Source: an uncultured Flavobacteriaceae bacterium (GTDB lineage: Bacteria > Bacteroidota > Bacteroidia > Flavobacteriales > Flavobacteriaceae). Taken from it: a stretch of DNA of 64,000 nt. The position numbers were made by a program, and so were the translations under genes. The notes under the pieces were generated by a model. It did no database searches. It was not told where the DNA came from and worked only from the letters and a program-made list of their open reading frames with translations. Within the stretch, counting starts at the first letter, position 1. Each line of letters opens with the position of its first letter. Shown here piece by piece: positions 27,205-35,241 of the stretch. The stretch spans positions 62,001-126,000 of the forward strand of contig CANLWN010000004.1 of the NCBI GenBank assembly GCA_947494825.1, read 5' to 3'.

Positions 27205-28458
27205 CTAAAGCCATTCCAATTTTTTTTCCAGATGTCTTTTTTCCAATTCGTTTTGGGTAAGGGCAATGGCCGTTTTTAGAGCCGATTTGCTAGCGTCATA
27301 ATCTTCAGATCCGGACAGGAGCTCTGCCCTGATGGCATGGTATAGGGCACTTTTGCTTAGATCGGTCTTTGCATCAAGCCGTTCCAACTCCTCCAATGCC
27401 TTTTCGGCACCGTGGACCATATAGTATGGAACAAGCCTGTTTAATTGTACGATCGGCGAATGTTGTTTTCGCACCTGAAGGTCGTACAACCTCAAAATGC
27501 TCTTCCAATCGGTATCTTCAAAGGAGGGAGCGATACAGTGGTAGTAGGAAACCGCCGCTTCCAAATGATAGCGGGAAGGCTGGTTGTCCGCTGTTCTCGC
27601 CTGCTCCAAATGTCTTGCCCCTATCTGCACCAATTCCTGGGAATACTTGGAACGGTCCTGGTGTTTTAGATCCACCAATTCCAGCTTCTCGTCCAGACGT
27701 GCCTCAAAGCGGGAGGCGTGGAAGCACATCAGGGCGATCAAGGCGTCCAAATTTGGATGTTCACAATAGCGGTTCCTAGAGAGGAGCACGGCCAAACGGA
27801 TGGCCTCGTAGCAAATGTCCCTTTTGATTATTTGCGATCCCGATGTCGCCGCATAGCCCTCCGAAAACAGAAGATAGATGACCTGGATTACCACAAACAA
27901 TCTGGATTGCAGACCAATTTCCACAGGAATATTGAGTGTGCTGATCTGTTCCTTTAATTTTTTCTTTGCCCGGGTAAACGACTTTGCAATGGTCTCCTCT
28001 TTCTTTAAAAGGGCCTCGGCAATTTCCCGGTTATTAAATCCACCGATCAGCTTTAGACTTAGAATAATCTGGTACTCCTGCGACAGGGAGGGATGGCAAC
28101 AGGCAAAAATCATCTTAAGCTGACTGTCGGAAATGGAGTGGTCCAATTGCACCTCATCCACCTCAGCGCCATTGGCACCAAAAAAATGGGCAAGGTCATC
28201 TGAAAAATCCAGTTTTTTGTCCCTTCGCAATTGATCGATCATTCTATTGTTTGCCACCCGTAAAAGCCAAGCCGTAGGGTTATCTGGGACCGCCGTATAG
28301 GCCCATATCTGCATGGCCTTGATCAGTGCCTCCTGCACTGCATCCTCTATCTCTTCCAATCGGACCGTTCCAAATTTATAGGTCAATAGGGCCGTCACCT
28401 TTCCATATTCCGTACGAAAAAGATGATCCACTACCTTGTTCCTGTCTTCTTTCTTCAC
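27205..28458 (-). CDS. ECF sigma factor with C-terminal TPR-like extension (ECF42/DGPF-linked type)
   Basis: 417 residues, more than twice the length of a plain ECF sigma factor. Regions 2 and 4 occupy the N-terminal 190 residues (RVANNRMIDQLRRDKK, GGFNNREIAEALLKKEETI). The rest is a helical DUF6596/TPR-like domain (LFSEGYAA, RDICYEAIRLAVLLSRN, YHLEAAVSYYHC, YYMVHGAEKAL). No anti-sigma gene is adjacent; instead a YciI/DGPF gene lies upstream on the same strand, the usual context of the ECF42 group, where the extension takes the place of an anti-sigma factor in control. Confidence 0.9.
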   Translation of the reverse strand: MKKEDRNKVVDHLFRTEYGKVTALLTYKFGTVRLEEIEDAVQEALIKAMQIWAYTAVPDNPTAWLLRVANNRMIDQLRRDKKLDFSDDLAHFFGANGAEVDEVQLDHSISDSQLKMIFACCHPSLSQEYQIILSLKLIGGFNNREIAEALLKKEETIAKSFTRAKKKLKEQISTLNIPVEIGLQSRLFVVIQVIYLLFSEGYAATSGSQIIKRDICYEAIRLAVLLSRNRYCEHPNLDALIALMCFHASRFEARLDEKLELVDLKHQDRSKYSQELVQIGARHLEQARTADNQPSRYHLEAAVSYYHCIAPSFEDTDWKSILRLYDLQVRKQHSPIVQLNRLVPYYMVHGAEKALEELERLDAKTDLSKSALYHAIRAELLSGSEDYDASKSALKTAIALTQNELEKRHLEKKLEWL

Positions 28459-28520
28459 GCTTTTAAACCAAAAAGCCCGAAAAACACATGGTTTTCCAGA
28501 CCTTTGGAATCTTTTGTTTT

Positions 28521-28871
28521 TTACATGTCCATGGAAAGAATTTCCCTGATCTCAATATTGCCCCCATAATCAAAAATAGGGCAGGCTTTGGAAATTTCCA
28601 CGGCTTTGTCCAGGCCATCCGCGGTAACGATCAAATAGCCTCCTACGACTTCGGCTCCCTCCGCGAAGGGACCGTTGGTGACAATCTCGCCCCGGTTTTT
28701 CACCATTTTTCCCTCGTCTGCCAAAGGAAGTCCATCTACCAATTGTCCCTTTTCCTGAAGTTTGCCCATCCAGCTGCCCCATGCTTGCATGTGCGCTTGC
28801 TTTTCCTCTTGGGAGAGCCCTCTATAGGCCTCGTCATGACCTCCCCTAAACAAATACAAAAAGTTACTCAT
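28521..28871 (-). CDS. YciI/DGPF family protein
   Basis: 116 residues: a small ferredoxin-like-fold protein with the YCII-related pattern (NFLYLFRGGHDEAYRGLS, GPFAEGAEVVGGYLIV, DLDKAVEISKACP-like ending). DGPF proteins accompany ECF42 sigma factors and are the usual target of that sigma. It is 62 bases upstream of the sigma gene on the same strand. Enzyme function unproven. Confidence 0.85.
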   Translation of the reverse strand: MSNFLYLFRGGHDEAYRGLSQEEKQAHMQAWGSWMGKLQEKGQLVDGLPLADEGKMVKNRGEIVTNGPFAEGAEVVGGYLIVTADGLDKAVEISKACPIFDYGGNIEIREILSMDM

Positions 28872-28953
28872 CTCAGTTGTTTTTTAAAAGTTAAACATTT
28901 TTATCTAAAGACGGAAAGCGGTTTCCAAATTGGACAATAAAAGGGACTATTCC

Positions 28954-30027
28954 TCAAAACAGTCGCATTTGCCCATCTTTGTATTGCTCATGCATGTCTG
29001 TATTCAATTTGGGAAAGACCTTATCCTTAAAATAGGTATGCCTGGCCAAACGTACCATTTCATGTATTTGTTGGGCAATCTTCCCCTCACCACGGTTCCT
29101 GATTCCAAATCTGCTGTCGTTCAAGCTGCCTCCATGGCAGGCCTCTATTTGATGGAGTACCTTATCGGCGCGATCGGGTAAGGTTTTTTTTATCCAGTCG
29201 CTAAAAATCTGACCAATGGCCCCGTTGAGGCGCACAATCGTAAAGGCGAAGGACAGGGCGCCATAATCTGCCGATGCTTTTGCCAGGTTCATGATCTCAT
29301 GGCTATTGATGCCAGGTATGATGGGCGCCAGCATCGCATTGACGGGAATGTTGTTCTCGGATAAAACCCGTATGGTCTCCAAGCGTTTCCTTATGGTGGT
29401 GGTCCTGGGTTCAAGGATGCGTCGGGTTTCCTCTGACAGCGAGGTTACGGAAACATTTACGCCTACCAATCCGTGCGCTGCCAATTCCTTCAGTAGGTCC
29501 AGGTCCCGTAAGATCAAGGCGTTCTTTGTGATAATACCCACGGGATGTCTGTATTTTAAGAAAACCTGCAAACACCTTCTGGTAATCTTGAATTTCTTTT
29601 CCGCAGGTTGATAGCAGTCCGTGTTTCCTGAAAGTACAATGGTCTTTGCGCGCCAATTCCTGCTTTTTAACTTTTGTTCCAACAAGGCCGGCGCGGCTTT
29701 TTTTACCAATATCCTTCGCTCAAAATCGAGTCCGGCACTATATCCCCAGTACTCGTGGGTATTTCGGGCATAGCAATAGATGCATCCGTGTTCACATCCC
29801 TGATAGGTGTTCATAGAGTAGAGCATGCCCACATCCGGGCTTGTTACCTTGTTTACAATACTCTTTGGAAAGACCGGAATGTATTGTGTTTTATTGGTTT
29901 CCGCCTCTTCGCCCTCCACTCTGCAAAATTCGAGGAAATCATCGCGCATTTCATACACGTGCTGAAGAAACTTATTGGGGGTGTTTCCTTGTGCTCCTCG
30001 TCCCTTTATGTAGTCTTTTGATTTCAA
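28954..30027 (-). CDS. PA0069 family radical SAM protein
   Basis: 357 residues. The N-terminal IKGRGAQGNTPNKF is the family signature and the [4Fe-4S] motif is CEHGCIYC (CxxxCxxC) with the following tyrosine-rich YARNTHEYWGY. SAM-site blocks are IVLSGNTDCYQPAE and VSVTSLSEETRRILEPR. Function unknown, but the family is widely conserved and often near DNA-repair genes. Its start is TTG at 30027 because the frame is closed just upstream (TAA); a 17-bp inverted repeat covers the region directly before it. Confidence 0.88.
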   Translation of the reverse strand: MKSKDYIKGRGAQGNTPNKFLQHVYEMRDDFLEFCRVEGEEAETNKTQYIPVFPKSIVNKVTSPDVGMLYSMNTYQGCEHGCIYCYARNTHEYWGYSAGLDFERRILVKKAAPALLEQKLKSRNWRAKTIVLSGNTDCYQPAEKKFKITRRCLQVFLKYRHPVGIITKNALILRDLDLLKELAAHGLVGVNVSVTSLSEETRRILEPRTTTIRKRLETIRVLSENNIPVNAMLAPIIPGINSHEIMNLAKASADYGALSFAFTIVRLNGAIGQIFSDWIKKTLPDRADKVLHQIEACHGGSLNDSRFGIRNRGEGKIAQQIHEMVRLARHTYFKDKVFPKLNTDMHEQYKDGQMRLF

Positions 30028-30068
30028 TTATTGGATTTATTCCAAATTTATGGAATATTTCCAATAAT
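30027..30068. promoter_or_regulatory. 17-bp near-perfect inverted repeat upstream of the radical SAM gene
   Basis: ATTATTGGATTTATTCC / GGAATATTTCCAATAAT, 15 of 17 positions paired, separated by AAATTTAT. It sits exactly before the TTG start and so could be an operator or an mRNA hairpin over the ribosome site. No regulator gene is adjacent. Confidence 0.5.
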
Positions 30069-30081
30069 AAACAGAATTTAA

Positions 30082-30537
30082 CTATTGTTTTTCCAAAGTC
30101 AAAAATCGAAAATCAGCATAGGTAAGGGTCAATTGACCATTGGCAAAGGAAAGTGCAAATTCCTGGTTGTTGGTCGTGCTATTGACGCTCGCGTCCATTG
30201 CATCGAAGAAAATAGTCCCGTACGCCGTGTCCAGGGCATCTGTGGAGAGCAATCCGGTAAAGCTCAGGACGTTGTTCTGTATGGCATAGTCCCCTGCAAA
30301 ATCGTTGGCCGATGTGCTGCCTACAAAGGAATCTACCCCGTCAAAAACAATGGAGATGATTTCACCTTCCAAAGGAGCGCTGGTAGGACCCTGGGGACTG
30401 GAATTATGGATGGCTACTACATGCCATTCCCCGGAAAGGGTAGGCGCCCCAAACAATAGAGGTGGACTGTTAACGTCCGTATCACATGCGTTAAATGCCC
30501 AGAACAGGCAGACTAATACTAAAATCCTTGTTTTCAT
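30082..30537 (-). CDS. Hypothetical lipoprotein
   Basis: 151 residues with a lipoprotein signal (LVLVCLFWAFNAC, Cys about 18). The mature part is beta-rich, with GEWHVVAIHNSS and the C-terminal ALSFANGQLTLTYADFRFL, a lipocalin-like small barrel pattern often seen in flavobacterial META/lipocalin-type lipoproteins. No assignable activity. It follows the 517-codon secreted protein by 47 bases on the same strand. Confidence 0.7.
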   Translation of the reverse strand: MKTRILVLVCLFWAFNACDTDVNSPPLLFGAPTLSGEWHVVAIHNSSPQGPTSAPLEGEIISIVFDGVDSFVGSTSANDFAGDYAIQNNVLSFTGLLSTDALDTAYGTIFFDAMDASVNSTTNNQEFALSFANGQLTLTYADFRFLTLEKQ

Positions 30538-30584
30538 CGCGCTTTTTTCAACTAAGATGAAAAAGAGGGGACATGGTTGCTTCT

Positions 30585-32138
30585 TTAGAGAAACGACACT
30601 TGGACCAATTGTTTTTTGGTTCCCCGTTTGGCATAAAAAAGCATTTGGTCACTGCCATAGTTCATCAGGGGTTTGGATACCATCAAGGGCAACCTGGCCT
30701 CCTTGTCATCTATTATTTTCTTATAACTCATTTGCCCCTTTCCATCCAATTGTATAATAAACACGTTTCTATTTCGGCTGAGGCCCTGTTTAAAAATGAG
30801 CCGCTCGTTGTTCAATAACTGCGGATTCTCAGCGGCCGTGCTAATAAAGAAATAGGTATTGTCCCCTTTGGTGTAGGCACTATAGGAGGCATAGGCGCCA
30901 TCGCCCTGCGTAACCTCGGCCTTGTTGATATTACGGGCCCAGACCATATCTCCGGCATCGTTTAACTTGGCACTAACAATATCATTGTGGTGATATCGAT
31001 TTACCCGTACCCTTCCCCCGCTGGAGTTTGCCTGCACGCTAGAGGTCACAAAGTATTCCTCTGCGTTGAACAAAATATCATTATTGGCGGTAAAGCCCAC
31101 ATTTTTAAATACCAGGTTCTTGATTACCTTGTCATACTCCTTTCCGAACTTATCGAACATAAACTGCTGGGAAAAGGGATTGTACTTTTTCACATTGATC
31201 TCCAAGCCCCCGGGGTCCAGTTCAAAATAGCCCAGACCGTTATAGCGACTGTCCTTTCGGTCCGCATAGAATCCTATGCAAAGTAGTTTGCCGTTCCGCA
31301 AAATGGGTTTTAGGGCCTCGGAGTACTTCCCTGGGCCATCAAAGGTCTGCGTTTTTATCCCTTGGCCGGAGACCATGACCAACTCGTACTGAAATCTGCG
31401 TTCCAAGGCGCTAAAACGTTTCTTTTTAAAATAGGCCTTGCCGACCAGATAGGCCCGGTCCAGGTTTTTGGAAATTGCAATATTTTCGAAGGCGTAGTTC
31501 TTCTGCTCGATCTCGGCCGAAAAATCATGGCTCATAAGTTTTTGCAAACTTGCACTGAAGATATGGATATAGCGCTGATCGTTCTTTCTCTTTTTAAAAT
31601 GGGTACTGATGGCAAAGGCCGATTTGTCTTCGTTGAACAATACCGTTGTCGTGAAGCCCGATGAGAAGTTTCTATTGTAGTAGTTCTTGCCCAAGGGGTT
31701 GTTCACCTCCGCTGAAGGTATGGAGAGTAGGATTTCTTTCCTAAAGTTGAACTCCTCCAAGGGACTACGGTGTACAATGTATTCGTAAGACGTCTTCAGG
31801 TAGTTATATTCCAGAAAAAGAAGATAAAGCTGGCCGTTCTTTACATAGCCTTCTACCAAATCCCTGCCCCTTAATTTGTAGTTGTACTCCGATACGAGCT
31901 CCAGATCTTTGTTGTACCGTTCTATAAAATAACCCTTGGGCTTAAGGATTATTCCCGTGTAGTAAGACCTTACCAGGAGGGTTCCCCCGTCCTCCGCGTT
32001 GGAGATGGTCAACAGATTGGAGTATTTATACCTATCGTTATATTTTTCCCCAAAACTATATTTTACAGGGATTTCCTGGGCATTTGCCCCAACCATGGCC
32101 AAAAGAAGCAGTAGGGCGACCAGACTTTTTTTACACAT
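30585..32138 (-). CDS. Hypothetical secreted protein
   Basis: 517 residues with a signal peptide (SLVALLLLLAMVGANAQ). The sequence reads as repeated beta-strand blocks (VEGYVKNGQLYLLFLEYNYL, RAYLVGKAYFKKKRFS, SYSAYTKGDNTYFFIS), suggestive of a propeller-like or repeated sheet structure, but no named domain was recognised. Transcribed towards the lipoprotein gene. Cell-surface or periplasmic location inferred. Confidence 0.6.
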   Translation of the reverse strand: MCKKSLVALLLLLAMVGANAQEIPVKYSFGEKYNDRYKYSNLLTISNAEDGGTLLVRSYYTGIILKPKGYFIERYNKDLELVSEYNYKLRGRDLVEGYVKNGQLYLLFLEYNYLKTSYEYIVHRSPLEEFNFRKEILLSIPSAEVNNPLGKNYYNRNFSSGFTTTVLFNEDKSAFAISTHFKKRKNDQRYIHIFSASLQKLMSHDFSAEIEQKNYAFENIAISKNLDRAYLVGKAYFKKKRFSALERRFQYELVMVSGQGIKTQTFDGPGKYSEALKPILRNGKLLCIGFYADRKDSRYNGLGYFELDPGGLEINVKKYNPFSQQFMFDKFGKEYDKVIKNLVFKNVGFTANNDILFNAEEYFVTSSVQANSSGGRVRVNRYHHNDIVSAKLNDAGDMVWARNINKAEVTQGDGAYASYSAYTKGDNTYFFISTAAENPQLLNNERLIFKQGLSRNRNVFIIQLDGKGQMSYKKIIDDKEARLPLMVSKPLMNYGSDQMLFYAKRGTKKQLVQVSFL

Positions 32139-32161
32139 TGCTAGTAGGTTTTAAAGGCATG

Positions 32162-32944
32162 TCACTTACCGGGGAAATCTGCCTTCCGTTTTTCCAGAAA
32201 GGCCGTAGTGCCCTCTTTGAAGTCGGCCGTTCCAAAACAGTTCCCAAAGGCTTCTATTTCCGAGTCATACCCATTTATAGTATTCTTAAAACCCGCATTT
32301 ACCGCTTTTATTGCGTAGCCAATCGCAACTGGCGAATTATTCGTTATTCTACTAGCTATTTTCTTGCACAGCGGCAGTAGTTCTTCCTGAGGGACCACCT
32401 GGTTTACCAGACCATACGCCAAAGCCGTGGGCGCATCGATCATCCCCGCCGTCATGATAAGCTCCATTGCCCTGCCTTTTCCGATCAACTGGGGCAATCG
32501 TTGTGTGCCTCCATAGCCCGGAATGACCCCTAGGGAAACCTCCGGCAGTCCCATTTTGGCCGTATCACTGGCAAGCCTAAAATGACAAGCCATGGCGAGC
32601 TCCAGGCCACCTCCAAGGGCGAAACCATTCACTGCGGCAATTACCGGCGTGGCCAGGTTCTCTACCAAATTGAACAGCTTTTCCTGACCATTGGCGGCCA
32701 GTTGGGCCCCCTGCTTGACCGAAAAATTGGCAAACTCCGCGATATCGGCCCCCGCCACAAAGGCCTTTTCCCCGCTTCCGGTAAGTATTATGGCCCGGAT
32801 TTCCTTAGCCTTGTTCAAGGCTTTAAACGCATGGTGCAGTTCCTTGATGGTGGCCTTGTTCAAGGCGTTTAGTTTTTTGGGGCGGTCAATGGTCAGTACT
32901 GCCAACGGCTGCGCCATGGACAGTTGTATATTCTCGTATTTCAT
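32162..32944 (-). CDS. Enoyl-CoA hydratase/isomerase family protein (crotonase)
   Basis: 260 residues, standard crotonase length. Oxyanion-hole segments are KAFVAGADIAEFAN and NGFALGGGLELAMACH; the catalytic Glu pair is indicated by GLPEVSLGVIPGYGGTQRL. Cytoplasmic. Likely hydrates 2-trans-enoyl-CoA in fatty-acid or amino-acid breakdown. It is 19 bases downstream of the histidine kinase gene and 23 bases upstream of the secreted protein, all on the minus strand, with no obvious pathway neighbour. Confidence 0.92.
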   Translation of the reverse strand: MKYENIQLSMAQPLAVLTIDRPKKLNALNKATIKELHHAFKALNKAKEIRAIILTGSGEKAFVAGADIAEFANFSVKQGAQLAANGQEKLFNLVENLATPVIAAVNGFALGGGLELAMACHFRLASDTAKMGLPEVSLGVIPGYGGTQRLPQLIGKGRAMELIMTAGMIDAPTALAYGLVNQVVPQEELLPLCKKIASRITNNSPVAIGYAIKAVNAGFKNTINGYDSEIEAFGNCFGTADFKEGTTAFLEKRKADFPGK

Positions 32945-32963
32945 CGGTTTATCTTTGTCTATT

Positions 32964-34550
32964 TTAATTATCCTTTAAGGGGGTATTTTCAGAAAACGGG
33001 CCAAAAACGGGTTTCGAAAGCTCCTTTTCCTTGGGGAATTTCACCGTAAATACCGTGCCCTTTTCTGGCTGGGAGGTAAAATGGATGCTACCTTTGTAGG
33101 TTTCCACAATATTCTTTACCATCCCAAGGCCCAATCCCATACCGCTTGATTTTGTGGTAAACTTGGGTTCAAAAATCTTTTCCTTGAACTCATCGGCTAT
33201 TCCCACGCCATTATCCGCCACGGCTATCTTTACATAACCGTTCTCCGAGGATACTGAGACCAAAATGCGGGGCGATGCCACGTTGCGAAGCGCCTGTGTG
33301 GCATTTTTTACCAGGTTGGTCACCACTCGGATCAATTGCGTTCGGTCCAATTTGGCAATGATCTCCTCTTCATCGGATATAAAGTGGATGTAGTTCTCAT
33401 TAAAAATATCCAAGGCCAGCTTTACGATCTTTACCACGTTAAGTGTCTCGTTCTGCTGGGCGGGCATTTCCGCGAAATTGGAAAAGGCGGAAGCGATGTT
33501 GCTCATGGTATCGATCTGCTGAATAAGGGTCTTTGAATATTCTGCCACTTTTTGGGTAATGGCAGGGTCTTTGGCGTTAAATTTTTGCTCAAAGCTCTGA
33601 ACACTGAGGCGCATGGGCGTCAAAGGGTTCTTTATTTCGTGGGCCACTTGTTTGGCCATCTCCCGCCACGCCTGTTCCCTTTCACTTCGAGCAAGTTTGG
33701 CGGCACTCTGTTCCAACTCATCGATCATTCCGTTATAGGAATCGATGAGTTTGCCTATCTCATCACTGGGGTCGTCCACGATAATCTTTTCGTTCCTCTT
33801 GGTCAAATCGGTCTGGTTCAACTTATCCGAAATATTTTGCAGGGAACGGGTGATATATTTTGATATAAAATACGCAAGGCCAATGGCTATGATCAGCATC
33901 AAAAGATATACCCCGGTAAGCCGCAACAAGAACTCCCGCAGTTCCATATTGCTAAACGAGTTGTCCTCAAAATAGGGGAGATTCAATATGCCGATGGACT
34001 TAAATTTAGCGTCCGTGATATAGGTATACGATGCCTGATATTGGTCGCCAGCCAAAGAATTCTCCTCCACGTAGCGCTTGCCCGGACTTGCAGAGAGGCG
34101 GTTGAGCACTTCGGCATCCAGACAGACAGAAATGGAGTCATTGACAAAGCTGGGCCGTGAACTAATGATCAGTTGGCCTTCCAGATCGTAGATGTTGAAA
34201 TTCACATTTTGCACATCGGCTATCTGATAAATTTCATCCTTGAATATATACGCCAGATTTTCCGTGGTGCGCGGGTAGGTGGTTTTTTGCAGGGTATAAT
34301 CAACACTCTGTTTAATTTGCCCTTCCTTGCGTTCCAAACGTTCCTGATGATAATCCTTGGACTGTTCCCTATACTGGTAAATAGTAACCCCGGCGATCAG
34401 GACCGAAGCGATGAGCACCAGTAAGATCATGGCGATAAAAATGCGGGACCGTAGTGAAAACTTCCTGAACAAAGGTGTATAATTTAGTGCTAAAGATAGC
34501 AAATATCGCGCCAAGACAATTGCAGTCCTATGGCAAACATCAAATACCAA
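32964..34550 (-). CDS. Membrane sensor histidine kinase with HAMP domain
   Basis: 528 residues from ATG 34550; the first 16 are unlikely coding and TTG 34502 is another possible start. Two membrane helices ([20 protein letters not shown] and [20 protein letters not shown]) bracket a periplasmic sensor. Then a HAMP domain, the H-box in [20 protein letters not shown], and an ATPase with [16 protein letters not shown] and GMGLGLGMV. The order and NtrY-like H-box suggest an orphan-type kinase; no receiver gene is adjacent in the window. Confidence 0.9.
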   Translation of the reverse strand: MVFDVCHRTAIVLARYLLSLALNYTPLFRKFSLRSRIFIAMILLVLIASVLIAGVTIYQYREQSKDYHQERLERKEGQIKQSVDYTLQKTTYPRTTENLAYIFKDEIYQIADVQNVNFNIYDLEGQLIISSRPSFVNDSISVCLDAEVLNRLSASPGKRYVEENSLAGDQYQASYTYITDAKFKSIGILNLPYFEDNSFSNMELREFLLRLTGVYLLMLIIAIGLAYFISKYITRSLQNISDKLNQTDLTKRNEKIIVDDPSDEIGKLIDSYNGMIDELEQSAAKLARSEREQAWREMAKQVAHEIKNPLTPMRLSVQSFEQKFNAKDPAITQKVAEYSKTLIQQIDTMSNIASAFSNFAEMPAQQNETLNVVKIVKLALDIFNENYIHFISDEEEIIAKLDRTQLIRVVTNLVKNATQALRNVASPRILVSVSSENGYVKIAVADNGVGIADEFKEKIFEPKFTTKSSGMGLGLGMVKNIVETYKGSIHFTSQPEKGTVFTVKFPKEKELSKPVFGPFSENTPLKDN

Positions 34551-34613
34551 ATTCCCAAGTTGTGCCCAGGAATTTTTGTCGAGGTGATTTTCAAAAAACT
34601 AGGTGCTCACTGG

Positions 34614-35165
34614 CTAGGCTTCGGGATTTTTGTCCCGTACACGCTTGTAGAATTTTATGCCCAACATCAGGAGAATTGCCAGGGCAAGGATTCCAACCAC
34701 TCCAAAAATCCAGTTGATAGCGCTTTTTAGGGACACTAAAAAGACCACCGCAAAGAGAATCAAGGTAGCGCCCTCATTCCAGATTCGCATAAAACGGGAA
34801 CTGTATTTCACCTCATCGCGCTGTAGTTGTAAAAAAATCTGATGGTTTTTAAGGTGATAGGCCACCAGTAACACGACAAAGACCAGTTTTACGTGCATCC
34901 AGCCCTGTTGCAGCCAAGCAGGGAACAATACCAAAAGCCAAACCGCAAATAGGGTAGCAAGCACGGCCGAGGGCCAGGTGATGATATACCACAACCGCTT
35001 GCTCATTAATTTCAGTTGCCGTGTTAATATCCCATTTTCGGGAGCCGGTTTTTCAGAAGCCTCAATATGGTAGATAAAAAGACGGGGGATATAGAAAAGG
35101 CCAGCAAACCAGGTAATCACAAAGATGAGATGCAGGGCCTTTATGTAATTGTAATATTCTGTCAT
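34614..35165 (-). CDS. hemJ: HemJ/CopD family membrane protein, probable protoporphyrinogen IX oxidase
   Basis: 183 residues from ATG 35165, which leaves the CAAAGGTA promoter element outside the gene (an upstream ATG would overlap it). Four to five hydrophobic helices begin with YIKALHLIFVITWFAGLFYI, the typical HemJ (UPF0093) opening with a His in helix one; RLFIYHIEA follows. HemJ catalyses the penultimate heme step without flavin. Copper-resistance CopD membrane proteins are related, but the short length and the hem genes elsewhere in the window favour HemJ. Call is by similarity pattern, not tested. Confidence 0.7.
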   Translation of the reverse strand: MTEYYNYIKALHLIFVITWFAGLFYIPRLFIYHIEASEKPAPENGILTRQLKLMSKRLWYIITWPSAVLATLFAVWLLVLFPAWLQQGWMHVKLVFVVLLVAYHLKNHQIFLQLQRDEVKYSSRFMRIWNEGATLILFAVVFLVSLKSAINWIFGVVGILALAILLMLGIKFYKRVRDKNPEA

Positions 35166-35183
35166 GGGCAAACCACTTTGCTG

Positions 35184-35191
35184 CAAAGGTA
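35184..35191 (-). promoter_or_regulatory. Promoter -7 element for the HemJ-like gene
   Basis: Plus strand CAAAGGTA, giving TACCTTTG on the minus strand, 18 bases before ATG 35165. Supports that start over the earlier one at 35186. Confidence 0.45.
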
Positions 35192-35241
35192 CTCTTTAGG
35201 ACGTTTTCGTTTCGCGAAACGATGTAATTATCCAGGCGTTC

